Positions 32,490 through 44,320 are shown, counted from the stretch's first letter. The stretch is DNA of 64,000 bases from Dryocosmus kuriphilus (GCA_038277395.1 CM076193.1:171966711-172030710); one strand, 5' to 3'. Made by a program: numbers and translations. Notes: generated by a model from the letters alone, not told the origin.

Positions 32490-34234
32490 GGGTTAACTCA
32501 ACGAGGGCTTTCTCTTCGAGGAAAAAATGAAGTGATCGGATCACCTAATAATGGCAATTTTCTTGGTGTCATGGAATTGATTGCTGAATTCGATCCATTT
32601 ATGGAAGAGCATCTTAAATTGTATACGCAGAAAGGCCGTGGATCAGTATCATATTTATCCAAAACAATTTATGAAGAATTCATTGAGTTGCTGTCTACAA
32701 AAGTGTTGAATCACATTATAAGTGAAATACAGCGTGCAAAGTATTGGGGACTTGTGGTCGATTCCACTCCAGACATATCTCACGTCGATCAGTTGTCGGT
32801 AATTTTTCGATACTATCTCGATAGTCATGTTTATGAACGTTTTTTTACTTTTGTTCAGATTGAAAGTCACACGGGAAAATCGCTTAGTAACGTATTATTA
32901 GATTTATTAGAAGTACATGGTATTGACATTCAAAATTGTCGAGCCCAGACCTACGATAACGCGTCAAACATGTCCGGAAAATATATTGGCCTCCAAGCAT
33001 GTATTAAAGAAATAAACAAATTAGCGAAATTCTTTCCTTGCGTGGGCCATTCACTGAATCTTGTGGGAGAAAACAGCGCTGACGAATGTCTTGCTGCTAC
33101 AAATTTTTTCGGTTTTGCGCAGCGTTTATATGCTTTTTTTAGTGCGTCAACACATCGATGGAACATATTATTGACAGAAAAATCTAGATTAACAAGTCTA
33201 TCCAAAACCAGATGGTCATGTCGCGCAGACGCCGTAAAACTTATAATCAAGGATTGCGATGGTATTTATAAGGCTTTACAAAACTTAGCTAATGATTTTG
33301 ATCAAAAAAGTGACACTCGTAATGAAGCACTAGGTCTATTAAAAAATTTAGTTAAGCTTGATAATGTTTTTATGGCAGTATTTTGGAATTCTATTTTGCA
33401 ACGATTTAATGCGACTAGTCAGTATGTTCAAAAGGTCAATATAAATTTAGTTTCTGCTAATAACATGCTACTTGCATTAGTAAATTTTGTACAGGATTTA
33501 CGTGATAAATTTATAGATTTCGAAAATCAAGCTAAGGCGTTAAGCAGTTTTGTAACTCAAGAATATTCTGACTCAGGAAAAAGAATAAACACTCGAAAGC
33601 TTGCGGACAAGAGTATCCAAGTTAGTAATTTAAGTGCGACAGATGATTTTCGAATAAATTCATTTAATGTTATCATAGATAAACTTGTTGCTGAGTTGCA
33701 GAAACGGACTAATGCGTATAATCACACGATTGAGCCATTTGGTTTTCTTACTCAGTTATTGTTTATAGAAATTGATGAATTGGAATTGAAAGCAAAAAAT
33801 CTTCTAAAGGCTCACTCAATTGATTTGCAAGATAATCTTTTATTAGAATTAAAACAATTTACACCTCTTTTAAAAATACAACCAAAAGGTTTTTTTTTTC
33901 AAATAGTACAGAGGAAACGACTAGCGAAAATGATCAAGTTTTGTGCCCTTTACAAGTTTTAAATTGGATTGTAGATTTGGATATGATTCAAGTATTCCCA
34001 AATATTTTCGTCGCTTATAGAATATTAGTAACAATCCCCATAGCAAACTGCGAATCAGAAAGATCATTTTCGGTTCTAAAGAGGATCAAAAATACATTAA
34101 GGTCAACTATGTTACATGAAAGATTATCCGCATTGGCAAGGTTGAGTATTGAAGTAGATTTATTTCGATCAATTGACTTCGATGATTTGATAAATGACTT
34201 TGCTAGAGCAAAGTCAAGAAAAAAAATGTTTTAA
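32490..34234 (+). pseudogene. hAT transposase, catalytic domain and dimerisation tail
   Basis: From RGLSLRGKNEVIGSPNNGNF the frame runs to 33962. It holds YWGLVVDSTPDISHVDQLSV (catalytic Asp region), NCRAQTYDNASNMSGKY (second Asp), CVGHSLNLVG and LSKTRWSCRADAV, all typical of hAT transposases with the DUF4371 layout. A frameshift near 33890-33950 leads into VTIPIANCESERSFSVLKRI, KNTLRSTMLHERLSALA and a basic end, the hAT C-terminal dimerisation motif. Only one shift is obvious in this part, so the copy is not very old. Confidence 0.85.
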
Positions 34235-34580
34235 TCATTATTTAAAAATTTTTAAAGTATGATTATAAGAAGTAAATAGTTGTGATAATCAATTACTAAT
34301 AAAGTTTTTATTTAAATTAACAAAATGATTATTTTTCTGATGCCCACAATATTTAATTTATGTAATATTAAGATTGTTCAGGGTAAAAAAGTATTGATGA
34401 AAACTATATATACATGCATAATTTTATTAAATATTTCATTGCTACGCAGTAACTTTTTTTTGCTTGTTTGTTAGCACGTGTAAAATATTTAGAATTGTTG
34501 AACATTTTTTTTCTAAGAGGGGGGGGGGGGGGCATTCAAATGTTTAGCCCCGGGCCCCATTAATCCTTAATCCGCCCCTG

Positions 34581-34705
34581 CTGCAGAGTGGTCATGTTCG
34601 CTATAGTCGAAAGCTCAAAGTTCTCTATATTTGTTAAAATAAACGTTTCTCAATTTTGGCCTAATCAAGTGTGTTTTATTGTGTCTTACCTACTAATAAG
34701 TAATA
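34581..34705 (+). repeat. 5' LTR, second part
   Basis: CTGCAGAG (34581-34588) is the second copy of the hAT duplication; from 34589 the LTR continues, with AAAATAAACG as a likely polyadenylation region and TCTTACCTACTAATAAG near its end. It matches 46712-46835. Confidence 0.9.
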
Positions 34706-34724
34706 GGTTATGGGTCTCAGACAC
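34706..34724 (+). promoter_or_regulatory. Primer binding site, Copia type
   Basis: GGTTATGGGTCTCAGACAC directly follows the 5' LTR. Copia-type elements prime from a half-molecule of initiator Met tRNA at a similar GGTTATGGGCCCAG site (recall). The second LTR at 53171-53376 is followed by that exact motif. Confidence 0.65.
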
Positions 34725-35161
34725 GCTTAAACTGCGCAAAACGTATCAAGCTGAGATCCGGAAAGTTCTCAGTTGCGAACTGGTGCTTTGTTTTGAGTTT
34801 TTTTTTTGTGTGTGGTCTGTTACTCTGGTGCTGTGCGAGGAGGAAATTGAGTATGGATAGCATGAAGAACGGTGGCGGCAATCAAGGAGGTAGCAGCCAA
34901 GGTGGCGGCGGCCAAGGAGGCAGCGGGTTGGGAGACGGCAGCCAAGCTGGCAGCGGCTATGCTGGAAATGCACACAGCAGCGCGGCAACATACAGAGTAG
35001 TTTAAAGAAACTATAAAGAGGATATAGTAAGAAAGCTAGTAGCACGGTATGATTTACATAGAACGTGTTTTTTCCATACGAACGCATAAGTATGCAAATG
35101 TTTAATGAGACGCTTGTTTTGATGTTTTCAAATAAGCACGTAATCAGATTTGATCCAAACT

Positions 35162-35738
35162 GTCCATACCACTATGGCTATGTGCTCAGCCAAAAAATTT
35201 TTCATCATTTTTCTTTTCTAAAGTTATACTTTTAGACCTCAATGCCTTAAAAACTTTTAAAATTGCCCATTATGGGCCCATCGCCTTTTAAAACTCTACA
35301 TTTTCTCATTTTCTAAGATACAACTGAGCACAAACAAATCTTTGGAATTTTTCACAAATTTTTAATCCTAAATCACAATTCCACAAAATTTTTTCTCTGA
35401 ATTCTTTCCGCAAACATGACGCTAAATTTTTAAATTCAACGTACATTTCATGCAATTAAGCACAGATTACTTTTTGGAGTCTTTTTATTTCAAATTTATA
35501 CAACAACTTCTCAAGATTTGTTATTTTTATAACAATCAATGTAAACATGATGCCAGATTTTAAATTCTACGTATTTCCATTTTAATTCTTTTGTCTGATG
35601 AGGTTCCTCAGTGAGGGACGAAACGTTACCTTTGGATTATTAAAACTTTTGTCTGGAAGTGTTGGAGTTTTTTCTACTGTTTCTATTCCCGGACGTTAAA
35701 CTACTAATGAGGTTGTAATATCTTTCCTCGTTTCTATA
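35162..35738 (+). mobile_element. Penelope terminal fragment with 11-bp target duplication
   Basis: TGATCCAAACT occurs at 35151-35161 and 35739-35749. The insert has no gene; its right part carries a hammerhead-like core and a tail (TTATTAAAACTTTTGTCTGG). Removing it restores continuity of the gag-like frame, which supports the insertion. Confidence 0.7.
35595..35626 (+). ncRNA. Hammerhead-like core with 7-bp stem II
   Basis: CTGATGAG, then GTTCCTC/GAGGGAC (one G-U pair) closed by an AGT loop, then CGAAACGTT. The best-formed of the cores here, though one unpaired G sits before the stem as in the 23155 copy. Confidence 0.5.
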
Positions 35739-36892
35739 TGATCCAAACTTGTTCTCTGAAGTGGAGAATCAATGGTTCTTACCCAGAACTAATAGAGTTG
35801 GGTTGTTGATTCAGGCAAGAACAATCCCACCAGTCACCACGAACAAAGAGAATCTCGTTCTACCTACAGGAACCAAGTTTGCAGGTGGAACTTCGAGAAT
35901 TCTCTCAGAAATATCTGTAAGCAATGTAATCCAAGATACATTGAGAGCGTCTGTTAAAGAGATGGCAGATTCGCTTAAAGTAATGTTTGAAAGTCATTTG
36001 GTTAAGCTGTCGGATCGATCATCGGCTCAAGGTGTTCATGAGGAGATCCAAACATCATCAGATCGTCTTAACGATGCACAAGCTCAAACTTCCCCGATAA
36101 GGTCAGAGTCGCAGTTTCAAACGTCTCCATCACTGTTCAGATCAGCAGGATGGCTACTTGCAGATGACGAAGATAGTCAAGTTTTCCACAAGTTTTCCAC
36201 GGTGATAAAGATTTGACTATCCTACAGACACCGTTCACAGGAGCTCATTGCACAGTGATTCCAGAAGTAGATGACGATCTTTGGAAGCAGGCGAGTACAG
36301 GCGGTGTACTTCAGAATGTAGTTCAACCAAATAACATTACGGGTAAAAGGTTTGATAAAAGACGAAACGACAGTCATTTGATTTCAGGTTCCGTAAGTAT
36401 AAATTCCAGTTTACTTAAACAAGTATTAGAAAATGAAGCTAGAAAGTTGTTGATGGAGAATCACGAGTCGTTTCGAGTTCCAAATGAAAGTAGATCATTC
36501 AGTACTGGTTGCAAGAATAATAGTTCAGTTCTTAACATAGAAGTGTCGGATTTAGTTCGATCCTATAAGCTCACAAAATCTATGAGATTTGAGCGTTTTT
36601 ATAATCTGTTTAAGTCTGAGTTAAAGACAAAGAAGTTACATTATTATTTGATTGATGAGAAAAAGATCGTTAGTAGATGATGAAAAGAGACAGTTTGATG
36701 AGGGTAAAATTTTAGATATTTTACTTAATAGATCAGATGATCACTATCATGATATAATTATAGATGAGAATGGCCCTCCGGTTATGATAAAAATGTTGAA
36801 AGAGATAAAGCAAAATGAAACATTCTTAACCCCCCGTCAAGCTCAAAAAAACCAGAAGAGACAAAGAAAAGTTTGTTTTATAATACGATCAT

Positions 36893-38558
36893 TGTTCCGT
36901 CGAAATCCGACGTCACAATCACGATATTTAAACTTTCATACAGATGGCGCCAACGACTCGGAAGTCTCTTCCGAATCGGTGGCGCGATCATAAAAAGGGC
37001 AAGGGGCGAAACGAAGAAAGAGGGCGCCAGTTGACTCGGAGCTGATTGGTTATAGCAATTCTCGCGCGCGAAACGGAGAAAGAGGGCGCCAGTTGACTCG
37101 AAGCTGATTGGTTATAGCAATTCTCGCGCGCGAAAGGGAAAAAGAGGGCGCCAGTGGGCTCGAGGCTGATTGGTTATAGAAATTCTCGCGCGCGAAAAGG
37201 AGAAAGGGGGCGCCAAGTATCTGTAAGCCGATTGGCTCCAGGGGTGGGGGAGCGCAAAGAACATAACAAAGGCGCGAATTAATTCCGGGCTGATTGGTTC
37301 CGCGGACTTTTGCGCGCGAAATAGAGAATAAAAAAAGAGGGCGTTATTGAGCATTCAAGGGGGCTGGCTAGGCTGTGAGGCCGATCCATCGCTATCTTTT
37401 CGTGGCAGCCATCAGCCTGAGTGGACGGATAGTCATCACAGCAAAAGATAAGTAACGGCGCGAAACCAATTTAAGTGTCGGTGTAATTTTGGGTAGTTGC
37501 TCGTGGGGGTTCGGTCGGGTGGCCGCGCGAGATGGAAGTGATAACGCGCGGGCGAAGATAAGTAATAGCGCGAAGCCAATTTAAGTGTCGGTGTAATTTT
37601 GGGTAGTTGCTCGTGGGGGTTCGGTCGGGTGGCCGCGCGAGATGGAAGTGATAACGCGTGGGCGAAGATAAGTAATCGCGCGAAGCCAATTTAAGTGTCG
37701 GTGTAATTTTTGGTAGTTGCTCGTGGGGGTTCGGTCGGGTGGCCGCGCGAGATGGAAGTGATAACGCGTGGGTAAAGATAAGTAATAGCGCGAGAACAAT
37801 TTATTCGACAGCACACGTTCCGTATGTGTTGTCGAGCGGCGAACAAGGAGACGATTATTCGATACATTATTCTGCATTTGCCGTCGAGCGGTAAATGAAC
37901 AATTTATTCGACAGCACATGTTCCGTATGTGTTGTCGAGCGGCGAACAAGGAGACGATTATTCGATACATTATTCTGCATTTGCCGTCGAGCGGCAAATG
38001 AATTGCACTCTCACGCAAGTGGGAGTGATTTTCGTTCATCCTCACGTGGTGAACGACTCGTTATTTTTGCATGCCAATTTACATTATCACATCAATTGTC
38101 AACTGCCCACGGGGACGATTTGACTGTGTTAGGAACTGACAATTCCGCACAGTACTGCATTTGCCGTCGAGCGGCGAATGAATCTGCACTCTCCCGCAAG
38201 TGGGAGTGATTTTCGTTCATTCTCACGTGGTGAACGACTCGTTAGCAGCGCTGCGCATTTTTTGTTTCATAAGTATAATTTTCATCACGTTCTTGTTTCA
38301 TCACAACATTGTATTCAAATAGTTTGCCTATTCAAAGGTTTGGGTTGTTTAGTTCTTCAATAAAAAGGGTTTTTTGAACGTTGCTTTTTCCCTTTAAGTT
38401 GTGTGTTTTATTTCTTACCTTTCTTCGCATCCCCTTCATTTAATTGACTTGGAAAACTTGAAGTTAGATTTAAACTTTAAAGATTTATAAGAACTAATTA
38501 GTGCGAATAATTTCAGCCTATTCATGATGAATCGACTGGAAGTTAAAACTACAGAACA
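36893..38558 (+). repeat. BEL/Pao 5' LTR, 1666 bp, internally repetitive
   Basis: Starts TGTTCCGTCGAAATCCG and ends CTACAGAACA. Inside: 62-bp units (GGGCGCCAGT...GCTGATTGGTTATAG...TCTCGCGCGCG) from about 37022; three 110-bp units from 37472 (AAGTGTCGGTGTAATTTTGG...); and two units of about 103 bp from 37791 with hairpins such as TTTGCCGTCGAGCGGCAAA. CTCCCGCAAGTGGGAG forms another hairpin. AATAAAAAGGG near 38359 may be the polyadenylation signal. Open frames here are by-products of the repeats. Confidence 0.93.
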
Positions 38559-38561
38559 TTT

Positions 38562-38578
38562 TTGGTGCCTCCTGTGAG
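38562..38578 (+). promoter_or_regulatory. BEL/Pao primer binding site
   Basis: TGGTGCCTCCTGTGAGG begins three bases after the 5' LTR. TGG matches a tRNA CCA end; I cannot name the tRNA. 38579-39117 is the untranslated leader. Confidence 0.6.
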
Positions 38579-39117
38579 GTGAGCCGCTGCTCTGCCTCTT
38601 CAAATAGCTTCAAACCATTACGTCATTTCCATACATCAGGACCAGATCTTCTCGTTTCACATCAAGCAGAATCTTCACTTCAAATTGAAATACACCATCA
38701 CTCTACCAGAGACTCTCCGCTCCCAGCGTAATCAACGGCATCAACTATCGTGAAAGCTAAGTAAACGTCTTCGTTCATTTACACTTGGGGTATTTATCGT
38801 GTTGCTTATTTGGTTTTTTTTGATAAAGTTACCTTGTTCGCATGGTGCAGGATTCAAATTTAATTGAAAAATCGAGTCCTTTAGTGATCAATTAAATTCA
38901 TCAAGTTGTTGGTTCACTGAGTTCATTTTTTTTTAATTTTTATGCTAGTTCTTTTTCTCGTAGTTGTTTGAATCCGATGAACATTTATCAACATATTTAA
39001 GGTGTTAGTTATCAAGGTTTAATAGAGTGACAATCGTGTTTATTCGTGTTGAATTTGGTTAAGACTTATTCGGAACTTTTCTCATAGCACATAGTTTTAC
39101 CATCCATTGTCGTCGAA

Positions 39118-40404
39118 ATGGCGGAAGGTCAGGGTGCAACTTTTTTCGTGAAAACTAGGTATTTGACCAAGCTTTTGAAAGAGGTAGAAGAGCTTGTATC
39201 ATGTGACCAGGTTTCCTCCGTCGAATTACTAAACATAGAATTGCGTTTAAATCACATTAACATGTCATATGCAGTATGTTCCGAATTATACGAAAAATTG
39301 AGCGAAGTTGACGAGTTCGAGGATACAGAGGAAACTTGGACCAACGTTCGCCAATCTTATTATCAGGTGGCCGCTAGAGTCAAGGAAGTGCATAAGATCT
39401 CTCAAGCGCGGTCAGACAACACACTCCCCTCATTAGGCCCAATGGTTAATTCTACTTTCCAAGAAAAACAACGACTTCTAAAATTACCAATCATCGACCT
39501 CCCTAGATTTGGTGGCGATACCACCAAGTGGTTGTCATACAAAAATTCATTCTTAACTATGATCGATTCGCGAACCGATATTGATGATGCAGTTAAGCTT
39601 ACGTATTTGAGGAATTCATTGTATGGACCAGCGTTCAATAAGGTTGCACGGTATGATGTGAGTCCTGAAAATTATTCGCCTGCGTGGCAAGCTTTAATCA
39701 ATTCTTACGAGAGAAAGCGTATTTTAATTGCAAAACACCTTGACGCACTTCTTGATATTGTTCCACTAAAGACTGCTTCTTCGGAAATTTTGGCTAAATT
39801 AGTAGATGACACTCAACAAAGCTTGACTACCTTGAGATCATTAAAGGTCACCATTCCTGATCGCGTTGTCGTTCGTCTGTTGGAAAGGGCATTACCAGCA
39901 GCAATCAGGCAAAAGTGGGAAGATTCGTTAACTCTGGATGAACTGCCTTCAATCGAACAGTTCTACACTTTCTTGCAGGAAACGTCCGCGCGTTCTTACA
40001 CAATGGAAACTGATGTGCAACCAACATTGGGTAAGGGCTCACGTGATTTGATGATAGATCGAGAGAAGCTGTCGGTCAAGGCGAGAAAGTCCAATGATGG
40101 AACCCGCGTTCTGGTCACGTCCGTAGAAAAAGGGTGTCCATGTTGTAGACAGTTTCATTCAGTTCATAGGTGTCCAGAGTTCCTAAAATTGCCAGTCCAA
40201 AAACGTTGGGAATTTGTCAAGACAAAGAAACTTTGTTTTAATTGCATGGGGTCACATCTTGGGCAATGCAAATTAGGGCCGTGCAAGTTTTGTCCAAGTC
40301 GGCACAACTCTCTTTTACATCGCGATTCCGACCAACGTTTCGAGAACTCTAGTACTAATACAGGGATCCCTTGTCAAGGAGAATCAGGAGTAGGACCGTC
40401 ATGA
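39118..40404 (+). CDS. BEL/Pao Gag
   Basis: 428 codons, starting MAEGQGATFFVKTRYLTKLL after a context favourable to initiation (GTCGTCGAAATGG). Residues about 110-290 contain LPIIDLPRFGGDTTKWLSYK and onward, the DUF1759 capsid-like region of BEL/Pao Gags. Near the C-terminus are Cys/His clusters (CPCCRQFHSVHRC and CFNCMGSHLGQCKLGPCKFC) that bind nucleic acid. The stop TGA at 40402-40404 is in the same frame as pol. BEL elements normally encode one Gag-Pol chain, so this stop is either a mutation or a readthrough site. Confidence 0.9.
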   Translation: MAEGQGATFFVKTRYLTKLLKEVEELVSCDQVSSVELLNIELRLNHINMSYAVCSELYEKLSEVDEFEDTEETWTNVRQSYYQVAARVKEVHKISQARSDNTLPSLGPMVNSTFQEKQRLLKLPIIDLPRFGGDTTKWLSYKNSFLTMIDSRTDIDDAVKLTYLRNSLYGPAFNKVARYDVSPENYSPAWQALINSYERKRILIAKHLDALLDIVPLKTASSEILAKLVDDTQQSLTTLRSLKVTIPDRVVVRLLERALPAAIRQKWEDSLTLDELPSIEQFYTFLQETSARSYTMETDVQPTLGKGSRDLMIDREKLSVKARKSNDGTRVLVTSVEKGCPCCRQFHSVHRCPEFLKLPVQKRWEFVKTKKLCFNCMGSHLGQCKLGPCKFCPSRHNSLLHRDSDQRFENSSTNTGIPCQGESGVGPS

Positions 40405-40410
40405 CTATCA

Positions 40411-43400
40411 ATGGACCAGTTCTGTGCGATTGCGCGATCACCTGGGTCTCAGCTTATGATGAGCGCAGTGGTTCGAGTTAAATGTCAGAAGGGAAACTTT
40501 GTCGAAGCTCGCGCATTGTTAGATACTTGTTCAACAGCACACTTCATTACGGAAAAATTAGTACAGAGGCTCGGATTGTCGGGGAGGGGGGGTGAGACAC
40601 CCATTAGTGCAATCAACGATGTGCAAGCCACATCAAAGGGTAATGTAAATGTAATTATTCGTTCTAGATTAAATGATCATCAAAGAATATTGAACTGTCT
40701 CATCGTTCCAAAAATTGCTGGAAACATTCCAAGCGAAGTATTCCCGCGGGACTTGATAAGTATCCCGCCAAATACTCGTTTGGCTGATCCGGCGTTTCAT
40801 ACTCCGCACCCAGTAGACTTGTTAATCGGTTCGGGTCCAACAATGTCTTTCCTGTCAATAGGTCAAATTAATTTATCTAGGGACAATTGTGATTTGTATT
40901 TGCAAAAAACCCTGTTGGGTTGGGTGATAGTCGGTGGGATTGATCAAAATTCAAGGAGTTCAGTAACGTGTAATGTGGTTTCTTTGAAAGATCAGCTGTC
41001 GAAGTTCTGGGAGATAGAGGAAATCGTTGAAAAACCTCCGAAATCGCAGGAAGAAGCGGCTTGTGAAGCGCATTATTCAGCCAACGTGCGACGCGATAGC
41101 GATGGGCGATATGTAGTAAAATTGCCATTCAAAAGTTCTGAAGTTAATTTAGGTAATTCCAAATCAAAGGCGTTCCAACGGTTTAAGAATTTAGAGAAAA
41201 AGTTTCAAACTGACACCAACTTTAGAACGAAGTACACTACAGTGATGCAAAATTATTTAGACTCAGGGCACATGACTTTAGTATCCAATGATAAGTTGGA
41301 GGGCTATTATCTTCCACATCACGCGGTACTTAAACCAGATAGTAACTCTACTAAAACTCGCATGGTTTTCGATGCGTCGGCTAAAACTGACAACGGAACC
41401 TCTTTGAATGATCACCTTATGGTAGGGCCTACAATCCAACCAAAATTATTTGAAGTTTTGCTTCGATTTCGCTCTTATCCGTACGTGATGACCGCAGACA
41501 TTGAACAAATGTATAGGCAGGTTTTGCTAGATCCTGACGAACGTCGATTCCAACGCATTTTTTGGTATCACAAAAATTCCATTAGAACGTTCGAGCTGAA
41601 CACGGTAACGTTTGGTGTCGCATCAGCTCCCTTTTTGGCAATCCGAACTTTGCATCAACTTGCACAAGACGAAAGGGATAATTATCCGTTAGCTCATGAG
41701 GTCATCAAAAACAATTTCTACGTCGATGATATGCTCGCTGGGGCGAATTCCTTAGACGAAATGTTGCAAGTACGAAACGAAATCATCCAGGTGTTGCTTC
41801 GTGGAGGGTTTCACATTAGAAAATGGTCTGCGAACCATTCTCATGTACTAGATGATTTAGAAGAAAACATTCATAGTGTCAATCTAGGAGAAGGGGCGGA
41901 TGCGATTCACAAAACATTAGGAATTAAATGGAATTCCGAAATCGATCAGTTCGTTTATTCTGCAAGGCCTATTGAGCTATCAAACAAAATCACCAAAAAG
42001 ACAAATTCTGTCTGAAGTAGCGAAGATTTTTGATCCTCTAGGGCTTTTAGGACCAGTAGTATTGTATGCAAAATGGATCATGCAGGATTGTTGGAAGGCT
42101 AAGGTGGGTTGGGATGAAACGGTGCCGCAAGATTTGCATTCTAGGTGGTCATTGTTTGCGAATCAGTTAAGTTCACTTCAAAATGTGTCGGTTTTGAGAT
42201 TTCTCTTACTAGCAAATTGTGTTCGCACGGAGATTCACGGGTTTTGCGACGCGAGTCAAGTAGGTTATGGGGCAGCTTTATACGTTCGTTCCATTGGAAA
42301 CGGAAATCAAACGTTGATACGTCTAGTTTGTTCAAAATCAAGAGTCGCTCCAGTTAAGCAAGTAACACTTCCAAAATTAGAATTATGCGGTGCATTAACA
42401 TTGGTTAGATTGTTCAAAGAATGTCGCAGCTCATTCATATTTCCGATAGATCGAATTGTTTCTTGGTGTGACTCAGAAATCGTACTTTTATGGTTGAAAA
42501 GATATCCCAACGAATTACAAACGTTCATAGGGAATCGAGTAGCTGAAATTCAAAACATGACTGAGGAGGTTGAATGGCGACACGTCGCTGGCACAAACAA
42601 CATAGCAGATAAAATATCGCGAGGGCAGCTTCCTTCGAAATTTTTATCGGATAAGGATTGGATTGACGGTCCATTTTGGTTACGATTAGTAGAAGACGAA
42701 TGGCCACGGTCTCCCAACAATCTCGTTGTCAATTTACCAGGTCTAAAATCAGAGTCGTGTCTGCTTACAGTACCAGTCGAGGGTCCGTTTTATCAAAAAT
42801 TCTCGTCGTATAACAAACTATTGAGAATTATCGCGTATTGTCTTCGATGGAGATATCCTTGTTCGAAAACTCTCAGTGTGTCAGAAAAGGAACGAGCAGA
42901 GAAAGGATTGATGTTGTGGATCCAACGGGAACATTACCAACGAGAATTAGATAAATTGAAACGAGGTAACGCGGTTAAGAGTTTTTAGATTAGAAAATTG
43001 AGTCCATTTCTCGACAAACACGGTTTAATGAGAGTAGGAGGTCGATTACGTCACGCAAACATTTCTGAAGGGCAAAAATTCCCAATCTTATTACCGGCCG
43101 ATAATCACGTAACAGACCTGATCATCGAGGAAGCGCACAGACTGTCATTGCATTCAGGCGTGCAAGGCACATTATATTTGATTCGGAATAAGTTTTGGCT
43201 ACTAGATGGCAAACATCGAATTCGCAGAATAATCAGAGCTTGTTTAAAATGTATCAGATACAGACCGGAAATTCTTCAAGCAAAAATGAGCGATTTACCT
43301 AAGGTACGAGTCGAACAGTCAGTGGTCTTTAGTCATGTGGGGATAGACTACTTCGGTCCAATAATGATCAAAGAAAAGAAATTTCGCAATCGAGTCGTGA

Positions 43401-44248
43401 TGAAGGCGTATGGTTGTTTGTTCACCTGTATGGCCACAAAGGCCGTCCACATAGAAATTGTTAGTGATTTGTCTACCGAGAGTTTTTTAGGGTCACTTCG
43501 ACGTTTTATTGGTCGTCGTGGAAATCCGACGGATATTTATTCGGACAATGGGACCAATTTTATTGGCGCTCACAATGAACTGCAAGAACTCTATGCGTTG
43601 TTAAATTCAGCCTCTTTTAATGGTGATCTGCAGTTGTTCAACCTTAATCACAACATTACGTGGCATTTTAATCCTCCCGTTTCTCCACACTTTGGTGGGA
43701 TTTGGGAGGCCGCGGTAAAATCAGCAAAACATCACCTAAAGCGGGCAGTGGGCGGGCAACTATTAACTTTCGAGCAATTAAATACTTTGGCTGTAGAAAT
43801 TGAGGCAGTTTTAAATTCGCGTCCCATTAGTGCCATGTCCTCTGATCCGAATGATCCGGAGGCACTAACTCCAGCACATTTTTTAATAGGACGTTCCATG
43901 TTAACTTTACCTGAACGCGATCTTTTAACAATTTCAGATAATCGTCTGTCCAGTTGGCGCTTCATCTCCAAGGCCCGATAGGATTTTTGGAAACGTTGGC
44001 ATCTGGAATACTTGTCGGAACTACAAAGGCGGCAAAAATGGTTAGAAAACAAGGGAGAAATTAATCAAGGAGCAGTAGTATTGGTTATCGACAAGGATGC
44101 GCCATGTAATCAGTGGCCGCTGGGAGTCATCACGGAGGTCTATCCTGGGAGTGATGGTGTCATCAGGGTCGTTAAGATCAAAACGTCTCAAGGAGAATAC
44201 ATGCGAAATATCACTAAATTATGTCTGCTACCTCATATAAGTTCATAA
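40411..44248 (+). pseudogene. BEL/Pao Pol: protease, reverse transcriptase, RNase H, integrase
   Basis: Protease: ARALLDTCSTAHFITEKLVQ near 40510 (Asp-Thr-Cys where Asp-Ser/Thr-Gly is usual). Reverse transcriptase about 41300-41960: TRMVFDASAK, MTADIEQMYRQVLLDP and NNFYVDDML. A frameshift at about 41975-42005 follows. RNase H: HGFCDASQVGYGAALY, LPKLELCGAL, WCDSEIVLLWL and HVAGTNNIADKISRG. TAG at 42986-42988. Integrase about 43130-43760: HSGVQGTLYLIRNKFW, CLKCIRYR, VGIDYFGPI (Asp), DIYSDNGTNF (Asp) and PHFGGIWEAAVKSAK (Glu). TAG at 43979-43981 (ARxDFWKRW). The C-terminal DUF5641-like domain ends VKIKTSQGEYMRNITKLCLL. Virus-like replication functions are described only; this copy is broken. Confidence 0.93.
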
Positions 44249-44287
44249 TGTGTAATCGCCGAATTTTTCCCATGGCTTCGTCTTTCC

Positions 44288-44320
44288 GGGGGGGGGGGGG
44301 GGGGGGGGGGGGGTGGGGCA
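44288..44320 (+). promoter_or_regulatory. BEL/Pao polypurine tract
   Basis: 26 G residues, then TGGGGCA, immediately before the 3' LTR at 44321. Plus-strand primer position. The length of the G run is unusual. Confidence 0.8.

Larger units (their letters stand above)
29074..34580 (+). mobile_element. hAT transposon (ZMYM/TTF-finger type)
   Basis: Ends CAGGGTCGGATC (29074) and GATTAAGGATTAATCCGCCCCTG-like complement at 34559-34580 are imperfect inverted repeats, and the flanking CTGCAGAG is duplicated (8 bp, the hAT size). G homopolymers lie just inside both ends (29087-29116, 34519-34532). Both ends also carry AGCCCCGGGCCCC. The gene keeps introns. 30472-31552 (intron), a TG microsatellite at 29337-29361 and an odd AT-rich segment at 32100-32480 contain nothing else recognisable. 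Confidence 0.88.
34853..36887 (+). pseudogene. Gag-like gene of the LTR element, main part (not recognised by family)
   Basis: Starts MDSMKNGGGNQGGSSQGGGG, a Gly/Gln/Ser-rich N-terminus, with a stop at 35003-35005. It continues near 35010-35160 (YKEDIVRKLVARYDLHRTCF), is interrupted by a Penelope insertion (35162-35738), and resumes at 35749 with SEVENQWFLPRTNRVGLLIQ. Later pieces in shifted frames hold VIQDTLRASVKEMADSLKVM, LLKQVLENEARKLLMENHES, VRSYKLTKSMRFERFYNLFK and TPRQAQKNQKRQRKV. No protease, integrase or polymerase motif appears. The gene is then split by the BEL/Pao element and ends beyond it. I infer a gag role from position and the zinc knuckles at its end. Confidence 0.5.

Noticed and set aside
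32410..32490. End of a further piggyBac element in the hAT (GGGTTAA near 32490, GGGGCCC...GACCCC before it)
   Set aside because: No matching TTAACCC end or TTAA duplication upstream between 32040 and 32150.
34746..35087. Minus-strand 113-codon frame rich in Cys, Arg and Leu
   Set aside because: Mirror of the Gly-rich gag-like N-terminus on the plus strand.
37471..38363. Several open frames in both strands of the BEL/Pao LTR, repeated at 44838-45729
   Set aside because: They follow the tandem units and appear in identical form in the other LTR; no protein family features.
36893..38558. Tandem units considered as a CRISPR array
   Set aside because: Units are contiguous repeats without unique spacers, inside an LTR and duplicated at the other LTR; the genome is eukaryotic.
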